Part shown: piece after piece, positions 1 through 8,886 of the stretch
How positions within the stretch are numbered: the first letter of the stretch is position 1
Layout: each line of letters opens with the position of its first letter
Origin: Mycolicibacterium wolinskyi
GTDB taxonomy: Bacteria; Actinomycetota; Actinomycetes; Mycobacteriales; Mycobacteriaceae
Assembly (NCBI RefSeq): GCF_002101965.1
Contig: NZ_LQQA01000031.1
Coordinates: 62,001-126,000 of the forward strand
Direction of reading: 5' to 3'
Length of the DNA: 64,000 nucleotides
Translations under genes and position numbers: made by a program
Notes under the pieces: generated by a model
Told to the model about the DNA's origin: nothing
Database searches by the model: none
Seen by the model: only the letters and a program-made list of their open reading frames with translations

Positions 1-105
1 GAGCCAGTACAGGCCCGCGGTTGTGAGCGCCTCGGCGGCGGCGGGCCATTCGGTGGGCTGGGTCGCTTCGCTGAAGCGCGGGTCGAGCGTGCCGGTGATC
101 GTCAT
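1..105 (-). CDS. Pyridoxamine 5'-phosphate oxidase-fold protein, 5' fragment
   Basis: Only the first 35 codons are inside the window; the gene runs off the left edge. It starts with ATG at 105 and reads MTITGTLDPRFSE, ending in a GLYWL segment. Such a start is typical of mycobacterial PPOX-class FMN- or F420-binding proteins, where a short helix precedes the split beta-barrel. The assignment rests on this N-terminus alone. The gene is divergent from the SDR gene at 237, with a 60-bp palindromic repeat between them. Confidence 0.5.
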   Translation of the reverse strand, partial: MTITGTLDPRFSEATQPTEWPAAAEALTTAGLYWL

Positions 106-143
106 ACCGGTAGAGACTGCCCTGAGTCGGCGAATTCATCGCC

Positions 144-203
144 GCGAGCAGACGCGGCGGTACCCGCAAACGGCGTGTGAGCGGTACCCCCGCGTCTGCT
201 CGC
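144..203. repeat. 60-bp palindromic repeat, copy 1
   Basis: The ends are GCGAGCAGACGC and its reverse complement GCGTCTGCTCGC, and each arm continues into a GGTACC block. About 20 bases per arm pair with one or two mismatches around a core near 164-182. The repeat fills the gap between two divergent genes. Three more 60-bp copies with the same ends lie at 59298, 60322 and 61233. Confidence 0.85.
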
Positions 204-236
204 CGGGGGAAATGGAAGGCAACCTAAACTCACCAC

Positions 237-1106
237 ATGAGCAAGAACCCGCTGCGCGCGCTGGCCGACCAGGTGTTGCTGACCAGCATGCGTCCCCCGT
301 TGACCGAGCGTCTGCAGGGCCGCGACGACATCGAACTCGCAGGCAAGCGAATTTTGCTGACCGGCGCGTCGTCGGGCATCGGTGAGGCCGCGGCCGAGAA
401 GTTCGCCGCTCGCGGAGCCACGGTGATCGCGGTCGCGCGGCGTCAGGAACTGCTCGACGCGCTCGTCGACCGCATCACCGCCAAGGGCGGGAACGCCCGC
501 GCGCACGCCGTCGACCTGTCCGACCTCGACGCCGTCGATGGCCTCGTCGCCGACGTGGAGCAGGACCTCGGCGGGGTCGATATTCTCATCAACAATGCCG
601 GCCGCTCGATCCGGCGCCCGCTGGCCGAATCGCTGGAGCGCTGGCACGACGTCGAGCGCACCATGACGCTGAACTACTACTCACCGTTGCGGTTGATCCG
701 TGGTCTGGCGCCCGGCATGCGCGAGCGCAGAGACGGCCACATCATCAACGTCTCGACCTGGGGCGTGATGAACGAATCGTCGCCGCTGTTCTCGGTCTAC
801 AACGCGTCGAAGGCCGCGCTGTCCGCGGTCAGCCGGGTCATCGAAACCGAGTGGGCCGCGGTGGGCGTGCACTCCACGACGCTCTACTACCCGTTGGTGA
901 AGACCCCGATGATCGCACCCACGCGCGCCTACGACGGGCTGCCGGGATTGTCGGCACAAGAGGCCGCCGACTGGATGGTGACCGCCGCCCGCACCCGGCC
1001 CGTGCAGATCGCCCCGCGGATGGCGGTGACGGCCAAGGCCATCAACAGCGTGCTGCCGGGTGTCGTCGACGCGGTCATGAAACGCCAACGCGTCCAACCT
1101 GTTTAG
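237..1106 (+). CDS. SDR family oxidoreductase
   Basis: A 289-aa short-chain dehydrogenase, probably a cytoplasmic NAD(P)-dependent alcohol/ketone or acyl-reductase. The Rossmann nucleotide motif TGASSGIG lies near residue 42, the NNAG motif near 119, and the catalytic Ser and YNASK near 177-194. About 35 residues precede the Rossmann fold, and the C-terminal tail is basic (KRQRVQPV), as in the longer mycobacterial SDRs linked to lipid metabolism. The ATG at 237 follows the intergenic palindrome. The stop overlaps the convergent deacetylase gene by four bases. The substrate is not evident. Confidence 0.85.
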   Translation: MSKNPLRALADQVLLTSMRPPLTERLQGRDDIELAGKRILLTGASSGIGEAAAEKFAARGATVIAVARRQELLDALVDRITAKGGNARAHAVDLSDLDAVDGLVADVEQDLGGVDILINNAGRSIRRPLAESLERWHDVERTMTLNYYSPLRLIRGLAPGMRERRDGHIINVSTWGVMNESSPLFSVYNASKAALSAVSRVIETEWAAVGVHSTTLYYPLVKTPMIAPTRAYDGLPGLSAQEAADWMVTAARTRPVQIAPRMAVTAKAINSVLPGVVDAVMKRQRVQPV

Positions 1107-1946
1107 GGACGGGTGATCGTTCGCGGCGCCAGCTTCAGCGTGCGGACGTGCTCGGCGATCGCACCGAGATTGGTTGTCCACACGTCGGTGTGGTCGAGCA
1201 CATAGCGCATGAGGTCGTCGAGTTCTGCTGCGCGCGAAGCCCTTCCGGACAGGAAGGGATGGTTGGTCAACACCCAGCACGCGCCGGCCCGCCGAAGCGC
1301 GTCGAACTCGAGCTGCCAGAGCTCGCGTGCCTTGCGGGGGCTTTCGATCAGCCCGGAGCCGGAGATGTCGGGCAGGTAGCAGTACTGCTCCCAGTCGTCG
1401 AGGGCCCACTGGATGGGAATCTCGACCAACGAGCTGTCGCCGACCTCGAGCTCGTAGGGATGGTCGGAGTCCATCAGGCTGGAGTCGTAGAGAAAGCCGC
1501 GCTCGGCGAGCAAAGCCGGGGTGCGCCAGGACAATTCCCACATGGGTGCGCCGGTATCCCGCCGGTAGCACACCGGCGACCTCGGCCAGCGCTTCCAGCC
1601 CACGGTCAAGCGCCTCGACCTCTTCTTCGAGCGTCAACTGCGCGGGCGGTTCGTGCAGATAGCCGTGGTGGGCGACCTCGTGTCCGGCGGACACGATGCT
1701 GCGCACCGCCTCGGGATAGCGGTGCGCGGTGTGGCCCGGCACGAAGAACGTCGCGGCGATCTGATGGCGCTCCAGCAGATCGAGGATGCGCGGCACGCCC
1801 ACGAGCGGTCCGTACGCCTGATGCGACACCACGCTCATGCGGGCCGCGACGGCGTCGTTACCCCACAACACCGCCGACTCGGCGTCCACGTCGAAGGTGA
1901 ACGCGGCGGCCGCGGCTTTGCCGTTGGGCCAGGTGAATTCAGACAT
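1103..1946 (-). pseudogene. Polysaccharide deacetylase, single-base frameshift
   Basis: A NodB-fold polysaccharide deacetylase split over two frames. The first frame, from 1946 (or ATG 1949), carries the TFDVDAE metal-site motif and the GHEVAHHGY motif. The second frame, down to 1103, carries the rest, starting with APMWELSW. Removing one base of the CC at about 1551-1552 joins them through GYRAPMWEL, the usual family sequence, and gives an intact protein of about 280 aa. This is either a real inactivating insertion or a sequencing error. The gene is last in the ureohydrolase operon and overlaps it by 8 bases. Related proteins include allantoinase-like PuuE and amide hydrolases rather than only cell-wall enzymes. 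Confidence 0.8.
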
Positions 1947-2928
1947 CATCGGCCATCAGGGTAATCAGCTCGTAGGCCAGATTGGCCGCGGCGACGGCGG
2001 TGGTTTCGGCGTTGTCGTAGGCCGGCGCGACCTCGACGACGTCGGCGCCGACGATCCGCAGGCCGCGCATGGCGCGCAGCACCGCGACCAGCTCGCGGCT
2101 CGTCATGCCGCCGATCTCGGGAGTCCCGGTTCCCGGGGCGAACGCCGGGTCGAGCACGTCGATGTCGATCGACACGTAGACCGGGTGCTCCCCGACCCGC
2201 TGCCGGATGCGGTCGATGACCCCGTCGACACCGATGCGGTCGATGTCGCGGCAGTGCACGATGGTGAATCCCAGTGACTCGTCGTCGAGCAGATCGGCCC
2301 GGTCATAGAGCGACCCGCGGATCCCGATGTGCGCGGAGTGGTCTTTGACGAGCAGACCCTGTTCCGCGGCAAGGCGAAACGGCGTGCCGTGCGTGCATGG
2401 TGCCCCGAAGTAGGGCCCCCAGGTGTCGAGGTGGGCGTCGAAATGCACCAGCGCGACCGGGCCGTGCACGCGGTGCATGGCCTGCAACGCGGGCAGCGCG
2501 ATGGTGTGGTCACCGCCGAGGGCCACGACTCGCTTCTCCGGTGTGGTCACCAGCCCGGCGATGCCTTCGCGCACCTCGTCGACCGCCACAGCGATGTCGA
2601 ACGGATTCGCGGCAATGTCACCGGCATCGACAACCTGGGCCGAGGCGAACGGACTGACGTCGAGCGCCGGGTGGTACGGCTTGAGCAGACGCGACGCCTG
2701 CCGGATCGCGGCGGGGCCGAACCGGGCACCCGGGCGGTAGGTGACGCCGCTGTCGAACGGCACCCCCACGACCGCGATGTCGTAGTGCTCGACCTCATGG
2801 CGCTGCGGCAGCCGCGCGAACGTCGCGATCCCCGCGTACCGCGGAACCGCTTGCGCATCGACCTGTCCGACATTGCCCGTCGCCGACCGCGCATACGGCT
2901 GGCTTTCCACCTGATCCCCTTTCGTCAT
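1939..2928 (-). CDS. Agmatinase/guanidinobutyrase-type ureohydrolase
   Basis: A 329-aa arginase-superfamily enzyme that hydrolyses a guanidino compound to urea and an amine, in the cytoplasm. The binuclear Mn site is complete: GGDH (H141), DAHLD (D164, H166, D168) and SIDIDVLDP (D255, D257). The THGTPF loop is of the agmatinase/guanidinobutyrase type. The ATG at 2928 (MTKGDQ) is preferred because longer readings run into the SDR gene upstream. The gene lies between an SDR and the broken deacetylase, in an operon headed by an APC permease and facing a PucR regulator, which fits catabolism of an imported nitrogen compound. Agmatine, guanidinobutyrate and guanidinopropionate cannot be told apart here. 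Confidence 0.85.
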   Translation of the reverse strand: MTKGDQVESQPYARSATGNVGQVDAQAVPRYAGIATFARLPQRHEVEHYDIAVVGVPFDSGVTYRPGARFGPAAIRQASRLLKPYHPALDVSPFASAQVVDAGDIAANPFDIAVAVDEVREGIAGLVTTPEKRVVALGGDHTIALPALQAMHRVHGPVALVHFDAHLDTWGPYFGAPCTHGTPFRLAAEQGLLVKDHSAHIGIRGSLYDRADLLDDESLGFTIVHCRDIDRIGVDGVIDRIRQRVGEHPVYVSIDIDVLDPAFAPGTGTPEIGGMTSRELVAVLRAMRGLRIVGADVVEVAPAYDNAETTAVAAANLAYELITLMADDV

Positions 2929-2932
2929 GACG

Positions 2933-3694
2933 TCATGCCCGCGCCCGGGTCGAGCCGCCGTTGCAGGAGATGACCTGACCGACGACGGCTTCCAAGTCGA
3001 AGTCGGACAGCAACTCCACGGCCGCGGCGATCTCGTCGGGAGATCCGATGCGGCCCAGCGGGATCGACTTCGCATACTGCTGCTGCACGGTCGCGAGGTC
3101 GACGTCCGCGGCATCGGCGTCGACCTGAAGCTGAGGCGTGTCGGTGACACCCGGAGCCACCGCGTTGACGATGATCCGTTCCGGGGCGAGCTCGCGACCC
3201 AACGCCTTCACCAGCGAGATCAGCCCCGCTTTCGACGCCGCGTATGCCGTGGCCTCCGGCCAGCCCGTGACACCCCATTCGCTCGCGATCACCACGATGC
3301 GCCCCTGGCCCAGCCGTCGCATATGGGGCAGGACGTGCTGGATCAACTGGAACGTGCCGCCGAGATTCGTGTCGATGACCCGCCACCAGTCCCGCTCGTC
3401 GTGCTCGAGCAGCGGAGCCATCGTCATGTAGGCGTGGTTGGCGACCAGGATGTCGAGGCGCCCGGTTGTCGCGGCGACGCCGTCGACGATGCGCGCGCAC
3501 GCGTCCGGGTCGGACACGTCGCCGATCGCGGTCAGGCCGCCGATCTCGGCGGCAAGCGCGTCGAGCCCAGCGTCACCGCGAATGTCGTTGACCGCCACCG
3601 TCGCTCCCGCGGCGGCCAAGCGGCGGGCATGCGCGGCGCCCATCCCCTGCGCGGCGCCGGTCACGAGCGCGACGCGGCCGTGAAGTGAGGTCAT
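2933..3694 (-). CDS. SDR family oxidoreductase
   Basis: A 253-aa classical short-chain dehydrogenase. The nucleotide motif TGAAQGMG is near residue 10, followed by VANHAY in place of NNAG, then Ser and YAASK catalytic residues near 138-156 and the PGVTDTP segment. VANHAY departs from the usual NNAG. The ATG at 3694 shares ATGA with the stop of the preceding SDR gene, and the stop lies five bases before the ureohydrolase start, so the genes are probably co-translated. It likely oxidises or reduces an intermediate of the same pathway as its neighbours. Confidence 0.85.
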   Translation of the reverse strand: MTSLHGRVALVTGAAQGMGAAHARRLAAAGATVAVNDIRGDAGLDALAAEIGGLTAIGDVSDPDACARIVDGVAATTGRLDILVANHAYMTMAPLLEHDERDWWRVIDTNLGGTFQLIQHVLPHMRRLGQGRIVVIASEWGVTGWPEATAYAASKAGLISLVKALGRELAPERIIVNAVAPGVTDTPQLQVDADAADVDLATVQQQYAKSIPLGRIGSPDEIAAAVELLSDFDLEAVVGQVISCNGGSTRARA

Positions 3695-4389
3695 ATCACC
3701 GCTCCCGAGTTCACATTGACGACGTCGCCGACCGAGAACGTGGCGTCGCACACGAGGTACTCCACGCAACGCGCCACCTCGGCCGGCGACGTCAGCCGTC
3801 GCAGCGGCAGCGTCGCGAGATAATCTTCGGCGCGCCAAGGTGAATCGGCGGCCAGCAGGGGTGTGTCGGTCGGTCCGGGCGCCACGGCGTTCACGCGCAC
3901 CCCACGGTCGGCAACCTCGGCGGCCAGGCTGCGGACCAGCCCGATGATCGCGCCTTTCGCGGCGGCGTAGTGCGCGGCCTGGTCACCGCCGCCGACCGCG
4001 AGTTCACTGGTCACCGCGACCACCGCGCCGGATCGGCGTTCGAGCATGTCGGGCAGACATGCCCTGGCGGTGTTGAACAGCCCGCCGACGTGCACGCGCA
4101 GCATGCGGTGCCACGCCTGTGCGGTGATGTCCGAGACCGGAGCCATCTCGTAATGGCCGGCCGAGGTCACGAGTGCCGCGATCGGGCCGAGCTCGCGGCG
4201 GATCTCCGCCACCGCGCCTGCGACCGCGGCCCCATCCGAGACATCCACCCGGACAACGTGTTCTGCGGACGCCTGGCCGCTGAGGTCGAGCGCCCCGACC
4301 CGGTACCCACGACGCTGCAGCGCGCCGACGGCGGCCGCGCCGATACCGCTGGCGCCACCCGTGACGACCGCGACCGGTGCCGTACTCAT
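3691..4389 (-). CDS. SDR family oxidoreductase
   Basis: A 232-aa short-chain dehydrogenase with TGGASGIG near residue 11, TSAG in the NNAG position, catalytic Ser and YAAAK, and PGPTDTP. It starts with ATG at 4389, overlapping the permease stop as ATGA, and ends with another ATGA overlap into the next SDR. Two tandem, clearly different SDRs in one operon suggest successive redox steps or two substrate stereoisomers. The substrate is unknown. Confidence 0.85.
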   Translation of the reverse strand: MSTAPVAVVTGGASGIGAAAVGALQRRGYRVGALDLSGQASAEHVVRVDVSDGAAVAGAVAEIRRELGPIAALVTSAGHYEMAPVSDITAQAWHRMLRVHVGGLFNTARACLPDMLERRSGAVVAVTSELAVGGGDQAAHYAAAKGAIIGLVRSLAAEVADRGVRVNAVAPGPTDTPLLAADSPWRAEDYLATLPLRRLTSPAEVARCVEYLVCDATFSVGDVVNVNSGAVI

Positions 4390-5852
4390 CGACCGGCCAC
4401 CGTGATGTCGGCGTGTTCGTCGGCCGCCTCGATGTCGTCGATCACGGCGGCGCTGACGATCCGGTGCCGCACGCTCAGCAGGATCGCCAACCCGACGACG
4501 AACAGCACCGCCACGGCGATCCACACGGACCAGTCCAGATACCGCTGCTCGTAAACCGCACGCGGCCAGGAGATGTTGAGCATCTGCAGGACCGCCCACA
4601 CCGCCGCCACGACGGCAACGGGAACGGTCGCGCGTCCGAGCGAGAAGGCTCCGTCCGTCCAGCCGCGGCGCAGCACGACCACGACGAAGCCGATCAGCGG
4701 GAACAGGAACGCCAGGTAGAAACCACCGGAGGTGAAGTTGACCATCAGCGAGTAGATGTCGCCTGCGACGATGCTGAGCAGGAAGAGCGCGCCGCCGATG
4801 ACGGTGGTGACCAGGATGGCGACGACGGGGATGCGGGCCGTGCCGCGCAGCCGGGCCAGCGCGGCCGACGCCGGCAGTGCACCGTCACGGGCGTACGCCC
4901 AGATCACTCGCGAGGCCGACGTCTGCAGCGCCAGGAAGCTGGCGAGGAAGCCGATCACGAACAGCACCTCGACCGGCTTGGCGATTCCGTGTCCCAGTGC
5001 GGCAGTGAGGGTTTCGTACACCGGGTCGGCAACCGAGCCGGACACGACCGCGTCGAGGTCGGGGATGGCGAGGATGATCGCCAGGCTCGAGTACGCCACC
5101 ACGAGCGCGATGAACGCCAGTGAGAACAGCACGGCCTTGGGAAGATCACGCCGCGGTTCGTGAACTTCCTCGGCGATGGCCCCCGCGCTTTCGAAGCCCA
5201 CGAACGAGAACCCGATAAACGCCACCGCGATCAGGAATGGTCCGCTCAGGTACGCCCACATGTCGATATCGGGCCCGCCGCCGTCGAACAACACCGACAG
5301 CGAGTTCTGCCGGTGGAACAGCAGCAGCCAGGTGCCCAGGCCGATCGAACCGATGACCTCGGCCACGATGCTGGCGGTCATGAACACCTTGAGCGCACCG
5401 CGCCCGACGAGGTTGATGGCCGTCCCGCCGATGAGGATCACGAGCGCGATGACGGCCCGCAAGCCACCCGACGGTGACTCGACGCCGGCGATATTGGCGA
5501 CGAACCCCGCGGCGCCGAGCGCGACGGTCGCCATCGCGATCACCAAGGTCCACATGTAAGTCCAGCCGGCGAACCACCCGTAGGACGTGCCGAGCAGGCG
5601 CCGCGACCACTGATAGATCGAACCCTCGAGCGGCCAGCGCGACACCAGCATCGCGAACACGAGCGCCACCAGCAGCTGGCCGGCGAACACCAGGGCAAAG
5701 CCCCACCAGAAGCTGGGGCCCGCCGCGGCCAGTGCGAGGCCGAAGATCGCGTAGAGCGCGACGATCGGCGAGATGAACGCAAATGCGAACGCGAACGCCG
5801 ACCAGAGCGAGAATTCGCGGCGCAGAACCTGCGAGCCGTCGGGTGAGGACAT
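4386..5852 (-). CDS. APC family amino acid/amine permease
   Basis: A 488-aa inner-membrane transporter of the amino acid-polyamine-organocation family with about 12 hydrophobic segments. It has a short cytoplasmic N-terminus (RREFSLWSAF) and the family FVGFESAGAIAEE segment in TM6. The start is set at ATG 5852, preceded by GGGAGC; an ATG further upstream has no such site. It is the first gene of the operon. With a ureohydrolase downstream, a guanidino compound, polyamine or amino acid is a reasonable cargo. The C-terminal tail is acidic. Confidence 0.85.
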   Translation of the reverse strand: MSSPDGSQVLRREFSLWSAFAFAFAFISPIVALYAIFGLALAAAGPSFWWGFALVFAGQLLVALVFAMLVSRWPLEGSIYQWSRRLLGTSYGWFAGWTYMWTLVIAMATVALGAAGFVANIAGVESPSGGLRAVIALVILIGGTAINLVGRGALKVFMTASIVAEVIGSIGLGTWLLLFHRQNSLSVLFDGGGPDIDMWAYLSGPFLIAVAFIGFSFVGFESAGAIAEEVHEPRRDLPKAVLFSLAFIALVVAYSSLAIILAIPDLDAVVSGSVADPVYETLTAALGHGIAKPVEVLFVIGFLASFLALQTSASRVIWAYARDGALPASAALARLRGTARIPVVAILVTTVIGGALFLLSIVAGDIYSLMVNFTSGGFYLAFLFPLIGFVVVVLRRGWTDGAFSLGRATVPVAVVAAVWAVLQMLNISWPRAVYEQRYLDWSVWIAVAVLFVVGLAILLSVRHRIVSAAVIDDIEAADEHADITVAGR

Positions 5853-6016
5853 CGGGTGCTCCCTTGATTCGGTTGGAGGAACTATCACGCCGGCACCGCG
5901 CGCCCGCCAAGCGTTTGGAGCGAAGACGCTGCGAACGCACCATCGCCGAACCCCGCCATTGGAGGATCGAACAACGGACCGGGGCGGACACGTGACGACG
6001 GCGTTACGCTCGGTCC
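5853..6016. promoter_or_regulatory. Divergent promoter region, permease operon / PucR gene
   Basis: These 164 bases separate the minus-strand permease operon from the plus-strand PucR-type regulator and must carry both promoters. No clear palindromic operator could be picked by eye. The layout is typical of a PucR activator controlling the catabolic operon it faces. Confidence 0.5.
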
Positions 6017-7399
6017 ATGTCGGACCGCAGCGACGTCGCGCCGACGCTGCGTGATCTGCTCGAGTCGAATCTGGGATTGCTCGCCCCCGAGGCCGGCACC
6101 GGTGACCTCGACCGGCCGGTCAGCTGGGCGCACACCACCGAGTTGCGCGATCCGACGCGATATCTGCGCGGCGGCGAGTTGGTGTGCACAGTGGGCATCA
6201 GCCTGCAGACACCGCAGGACTGCCAGGCGTTCGTGGAGGCATTGGGGCGGGCCGACGTGGGCGGGCTGTGTTTCGGCGTCGGCGATGTCCATGACACGGT
6301 TCCCGACGCGCTGATCGCCGCGTGTGCCCGCCAGCATCTGCCGCTGCTCATCGCCCCACCGAACGTGCCGTTCGCGACCGTGAGCCGGTATGTCGCCGAC
6401 TTCCAGGTCGGCGGCGAGATCGCCGTCGCACGGGCCACCAACACCCTTGTGCCCGAGCTGCTTTCGTCGCAACGCCGGCGTGAGTCGGTGCGCCAGCTGC
6501 TGGACCGGGCCGGTCAGGTGCTGGGCTGTTACTTCCTGCTCGAACCCGATGGTGAGCCTCAAGCCGGCGCTACCGCGGTTGCGGTCAACGGCCTCGGCAC
6601 GTTGGTGTGGGTGGGTAGCGGTGAGCCGCCGGAGAAGGCGCTGCTGGAGGTCATCGCCCGGTTCGCGCAGGCCGCACAGGGTGAACGTGACATCGAATCG
6701 GCCCTGGCCCGCGAACGTGTCGGCCAGCTGCTGTCGTTGGTCGAGCGACGCATGCTGCTCCCCGACGCCCTGAGCCAACTGCTGGACTGGCCCGGCCTCT
6801 CGGCCCGCGAGGTGGCGTGCTCGGCGTGGCCTGCCGGTGCGGGTGCCCTGCTGTCGATGGCGTTTCCGGCCGCGCTCGTGGGCGATGCGCCGGAGGTCTG
6901 CCTGGTGCTGACCGACGAGACCGATGGCCTGACCGCGATCGCCGCCGAGCTGTCGCTACCATCGGGGCATTCGGCGACCGCGCCGCTGGCCGACCTCGGC
7001 TCGGCCATCACGCAGGCCCGCATCGCGCTCGATCTGGCCCAACAACACGGCGGCAGCATCGGGCCCGATCAGCTGAGCACGTTCGACAGTCTGCTGGAAG
7101 GACTGCCGCTCAATCGGCTCGCCCCGTTCAAGCATCAGCTCATCGATCCGCTGGACCAGATCGATCGCGACCGCGGCACTCAGCACGTCCGCACCTTGCG
7201 GGTATTCCTCGCCACCAACGGCTCGCTGATCGATACGGCCCGTGAGCTTTTCCTGCATACCAACACCGTGCGGCACCGGCTGTCGCGCATCCACGAGATC
7301 ACCGGACGCAACCCACTCAATTTCGACGATCAGGCCGCATTCGCCATCGGCCTCCGGGCCAGCGACCGGGCCCGCCGGATGCCGGGCCGCCAGGACTGA
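6017..7399 (+). CDS. PucR family transcriptional regulator
   Basis: A 460-aa regulator. The N-terminal PucR-type sensory domain (about residues 8-130) includes the YLRGGELVCTVG motif. A middle GGDEF-like/CdaR domain follows. The C-terminal PucR helix-turn-helix (about 390-450) contains DTARELFLHTNTVRHRLSRI. The family usually activates catabolic genes in response to nitrogenous compounds. The gene is divergent from the permease-SDR-SDR-ureohydrolase-deacetylase operon, its most likely target. Confidence 0.85.
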   Translation: MSDRSDVAPTLRDLLESNLGLLAPEAGTGDLDRPVSWAHTTELRDPTRYLRGGELVCTVGISLQTPQDCQAFVEALGRADVGGLCFGVGDVHDTVPDALIAACARQHLPLLIAPPNVPFATVSRYVADFQVGGEIAVARATNTLVPELLSSQRRRESVRQLLDRAGQVLGCYFLLEPDGEPQAGATAVAVNGLGTLVWVGSGEPPEKALLEVIARFAQAAQGERDIESALARERVGQLLSLVERRMLLPDALSQLLDWPGLSAREVACSAWPAGAGALLSMAFPAALVGDAPEVCLVLTDETDGLTAIAAELSLPSGHSATAPLADLGSAITQARIALDLAQQHGGSIGPDQLSTFDSLLEGLPLNRLAPFKHQLIDPLDQIDRDRGTQHVRTLRVFLATNGSLIDTARELFLHTNTVRHRLSRIHEITGRNPLNFDDQAAFAIGLRASDRARRMPGRQD

Positions 7400-7448
7400 T
7401 CCGTGTCGCGACCCCAGCCGGGCGGTACGCGATGGTAGACAGGCAGCT

Positions 7449-7832
7449 ATGGAGATACTGGCCAGCCGGATGCTGATCCGGCCGGTCGACTACCCGAAAT
7501 CGCTGGAGTTCTACCGCGACGGGATCGGCCTGGCCGTCGCCCGCGAATACGGTGCGGGCACGGTGTTTTACGCCGGCCAATCGCTTATCGAGATCGCAGG
7601 CCATCACAGCCCCACCGAATCCGGCTCCTTCCCGGGCGCGTTGTGGCTGCAGGTGCGTGACGTGTACGCCACACAGGCCGAACTCGAGAGCCGCGGCGTG
7701 CCGATCACGCGGGCCGCGACGCAAGAGCCGTGGGGTTTGCACGAGATGCACGTGATCGACCCCGACGGCGTCACGCTGATCTTTGTGCAGGTGCCCGCCA
7801 CGCATCCGTTGCGCCGCGACGTCAGGGACTGA
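7449..7832 (+). CDS. VOC/glyoxalase-fold protein
   Basis: A 127-aa single vicinal-oxygen-chelate domain, starting MEILASRMLIRPVDYPKSL. Strand-helix units contain FYRDGIGLAVAREYGAGTVF and, at the end, HVIDPDGVTLIFVQ. Its size matches small glyoxalase/bleomycin-resistance-like proteins. An upstream Gln or His metal ligand is not obvious, so enzymatic activity is uncertain. It lies 13 bases before the TetR gene and may be co-transcribed with it. Confidence 0.75.
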   Translation: MEILASRMLIRPVDYPKSLEFYRDGIGLAVAREYGAGTVFYAGQSLIEIAGHHSPTESGSFPGALWLQVRDVYATQAELESRGVPITRAATQEPWGLHEMHVIDPDGVTLIFVQVPATHPLRRDVRD

Positions 7833-7845
7833 CGGGAAGACCGTC

Positions 7846-8418
7846 GTGGCGAAATCGGTACTGGGCCGCGGCACCGCGCGCACGCGGGTACTGGAGGCCG
7901 CGCTGACACTGTTCGGTGAACACGGTGTCAGCGGCACCACGCTGCAGATGATCGCCGACAGCATCGGCGTCGGCAAAGCGTCGGTCTACTACCAATTCCA
8001 TTCCAAGGAAGACATCGTGGCAGCCGCGGCGCAACCGATGTTCGACGACCTCGCGCGCGTGGTGGCGATCGCCGACGCCGTGCCCGACCCGGCCACCCGC
8101 CGGGAGATCAGCATCACCGGCCTCATCGAGCTGAGCGTGCGGCACCGCAGACTGGCCGCGGTGCTCACCGGCGACCCGGCGCTGGAGAGCCTGATCCAAT
8201 CACGCGAGGACCTCGCCGAGACGACCCAGCGCTTCATCGACCTGCTGCTCGGCGGGGCACACGGGCATACGGGCAGAGTCGTCATCTCCATGGTCACCAA
8301 CGGCATCCATGCAGCCGTGACCGACAAGAGACTCCGGGACGTCAGCGACGAGGACCTGCTCCGGACGCTGCTGGAAGTGGCACAGCAATTGTTGCGCACC
8401 ACTTCGTATTTCGAGTGA
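7846..8418 (+). CDS. TetR family transcriptional regulator
   Basis: A 190-aa regulator with an N-terminal TetR helix-turn-helix (about residues 13-60, including TTLQMIADSIGVGKASVYYQF) and a divergent C-terminal ligand domain. The GTG at 7846 follows a GGGAAG site. The gene converges with the mmpS-mmpL-Rv0455c-like operon, with three bases between stops. It could control that operon or the glyoxalase-fold gene before it; the sequence does not decide. Confidence 0.85.
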   Translation: MAKSVLGRGTARTRVLEAALTLFGEHGVSGTTLQMIADSIGVGKASVYYQFHSKEDIVAAAAQPMFDDLARVVAIADAVPDPATRREISITGLIELSVRHRRLAAVLTGDPALESLIQSREDLAETTQRFIDLLLGGAHGHTGRVVISMVTNGIHAAVTDKRLRDVSDEDLLRTLLEVAQQLLRTTSYFE

Positions 8419-8421
8419 GTG

Positions 8422-8886
8422 CTACCAGGTCCAGACGGTCGGATCGACGGCCGGGTAGGTCGCGCAGTTCTTGGTGCCGTGCGCGACGACGCCCTTGTTG
8501 TTGAAGAACAGCTTCGCCCAGTTCGGCCAGCGCCAGGACATCTGCTCGTAAAAGGCGTTGGTGGCCGTGTTCTCCGAATACTGCCGGCGGCCTGCGTAAT
8601 CCAAGGAGAAGAACCAGTAGATGCGATCGCGGGCGCCCTGCTGATCGGCGGCAGGCTTGTTCTTGTAGTCGATCATGTAGCGCTCGTAGTACACCGGATT
8701 GGTGTCCCGTACCGCGGCCATGTACTGGTCGACGGTGCAGGTGGTCCTGAGCATGTTGCTCGGGATCGGGTACTCGTCGGTGGCATCGGCGGCCGCGACG
8801 CCCATCGGTCCCACCGCGACGGCGGCCACCGCCGCCGCGGCTGCGGCCGCCGCGATTGCTCCGCGCTTCATCGAAGAGATCGTCAT
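8422..8886 (-). CDS. Rv0455c-like secreted protein (DUF5078 type)
   Basis: A 154-aa exported protein. Residues 1-33 form a signal peptide (basic MKRGA, a long Ala-rich core, then a cleavable AAADA). The mature part has two cysteines (C50, C141) that may form a disulfide, and the segments DTNPVYYERYMIDY and FFNNKGVVA, which match my recollection of M. tuberculosis Rv0455c, reported to be needed for siderophore secretion. The ATG at 8886 overlaps the mmpL stop by one base (TGATG), so the two are translationally coupled. That supports a periplasmic partner role for the MmpL exporter. Export of a siderophore by this operon is inference. Confidence 0.8.
   Translation of the reverse strand: MTISSMKRGAIAAAAAAAAVAAVAVGPMGVAAADATDEYPIPSNMLRTTCTVDQYMAAVRDTNPVYYERYMIDYKNKPAADQQGARDRIYWFFSLDYAGRRQYSENTATNAFYEQMSWRWPNWAKLFFNNKGVVAHGTKNCATYPAVDPTVWTW

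Noticed and set aside
681..1949. A 422-aa minus-strand reading frame through the deacetylase and into the SDR gene
   Set aside because: After about residue 130 the translation becomes Arg-rich and lacks deacetylase motifs, which continue instead in the neighbouring frame; it is the out-of-frame tail behind the frameshift.
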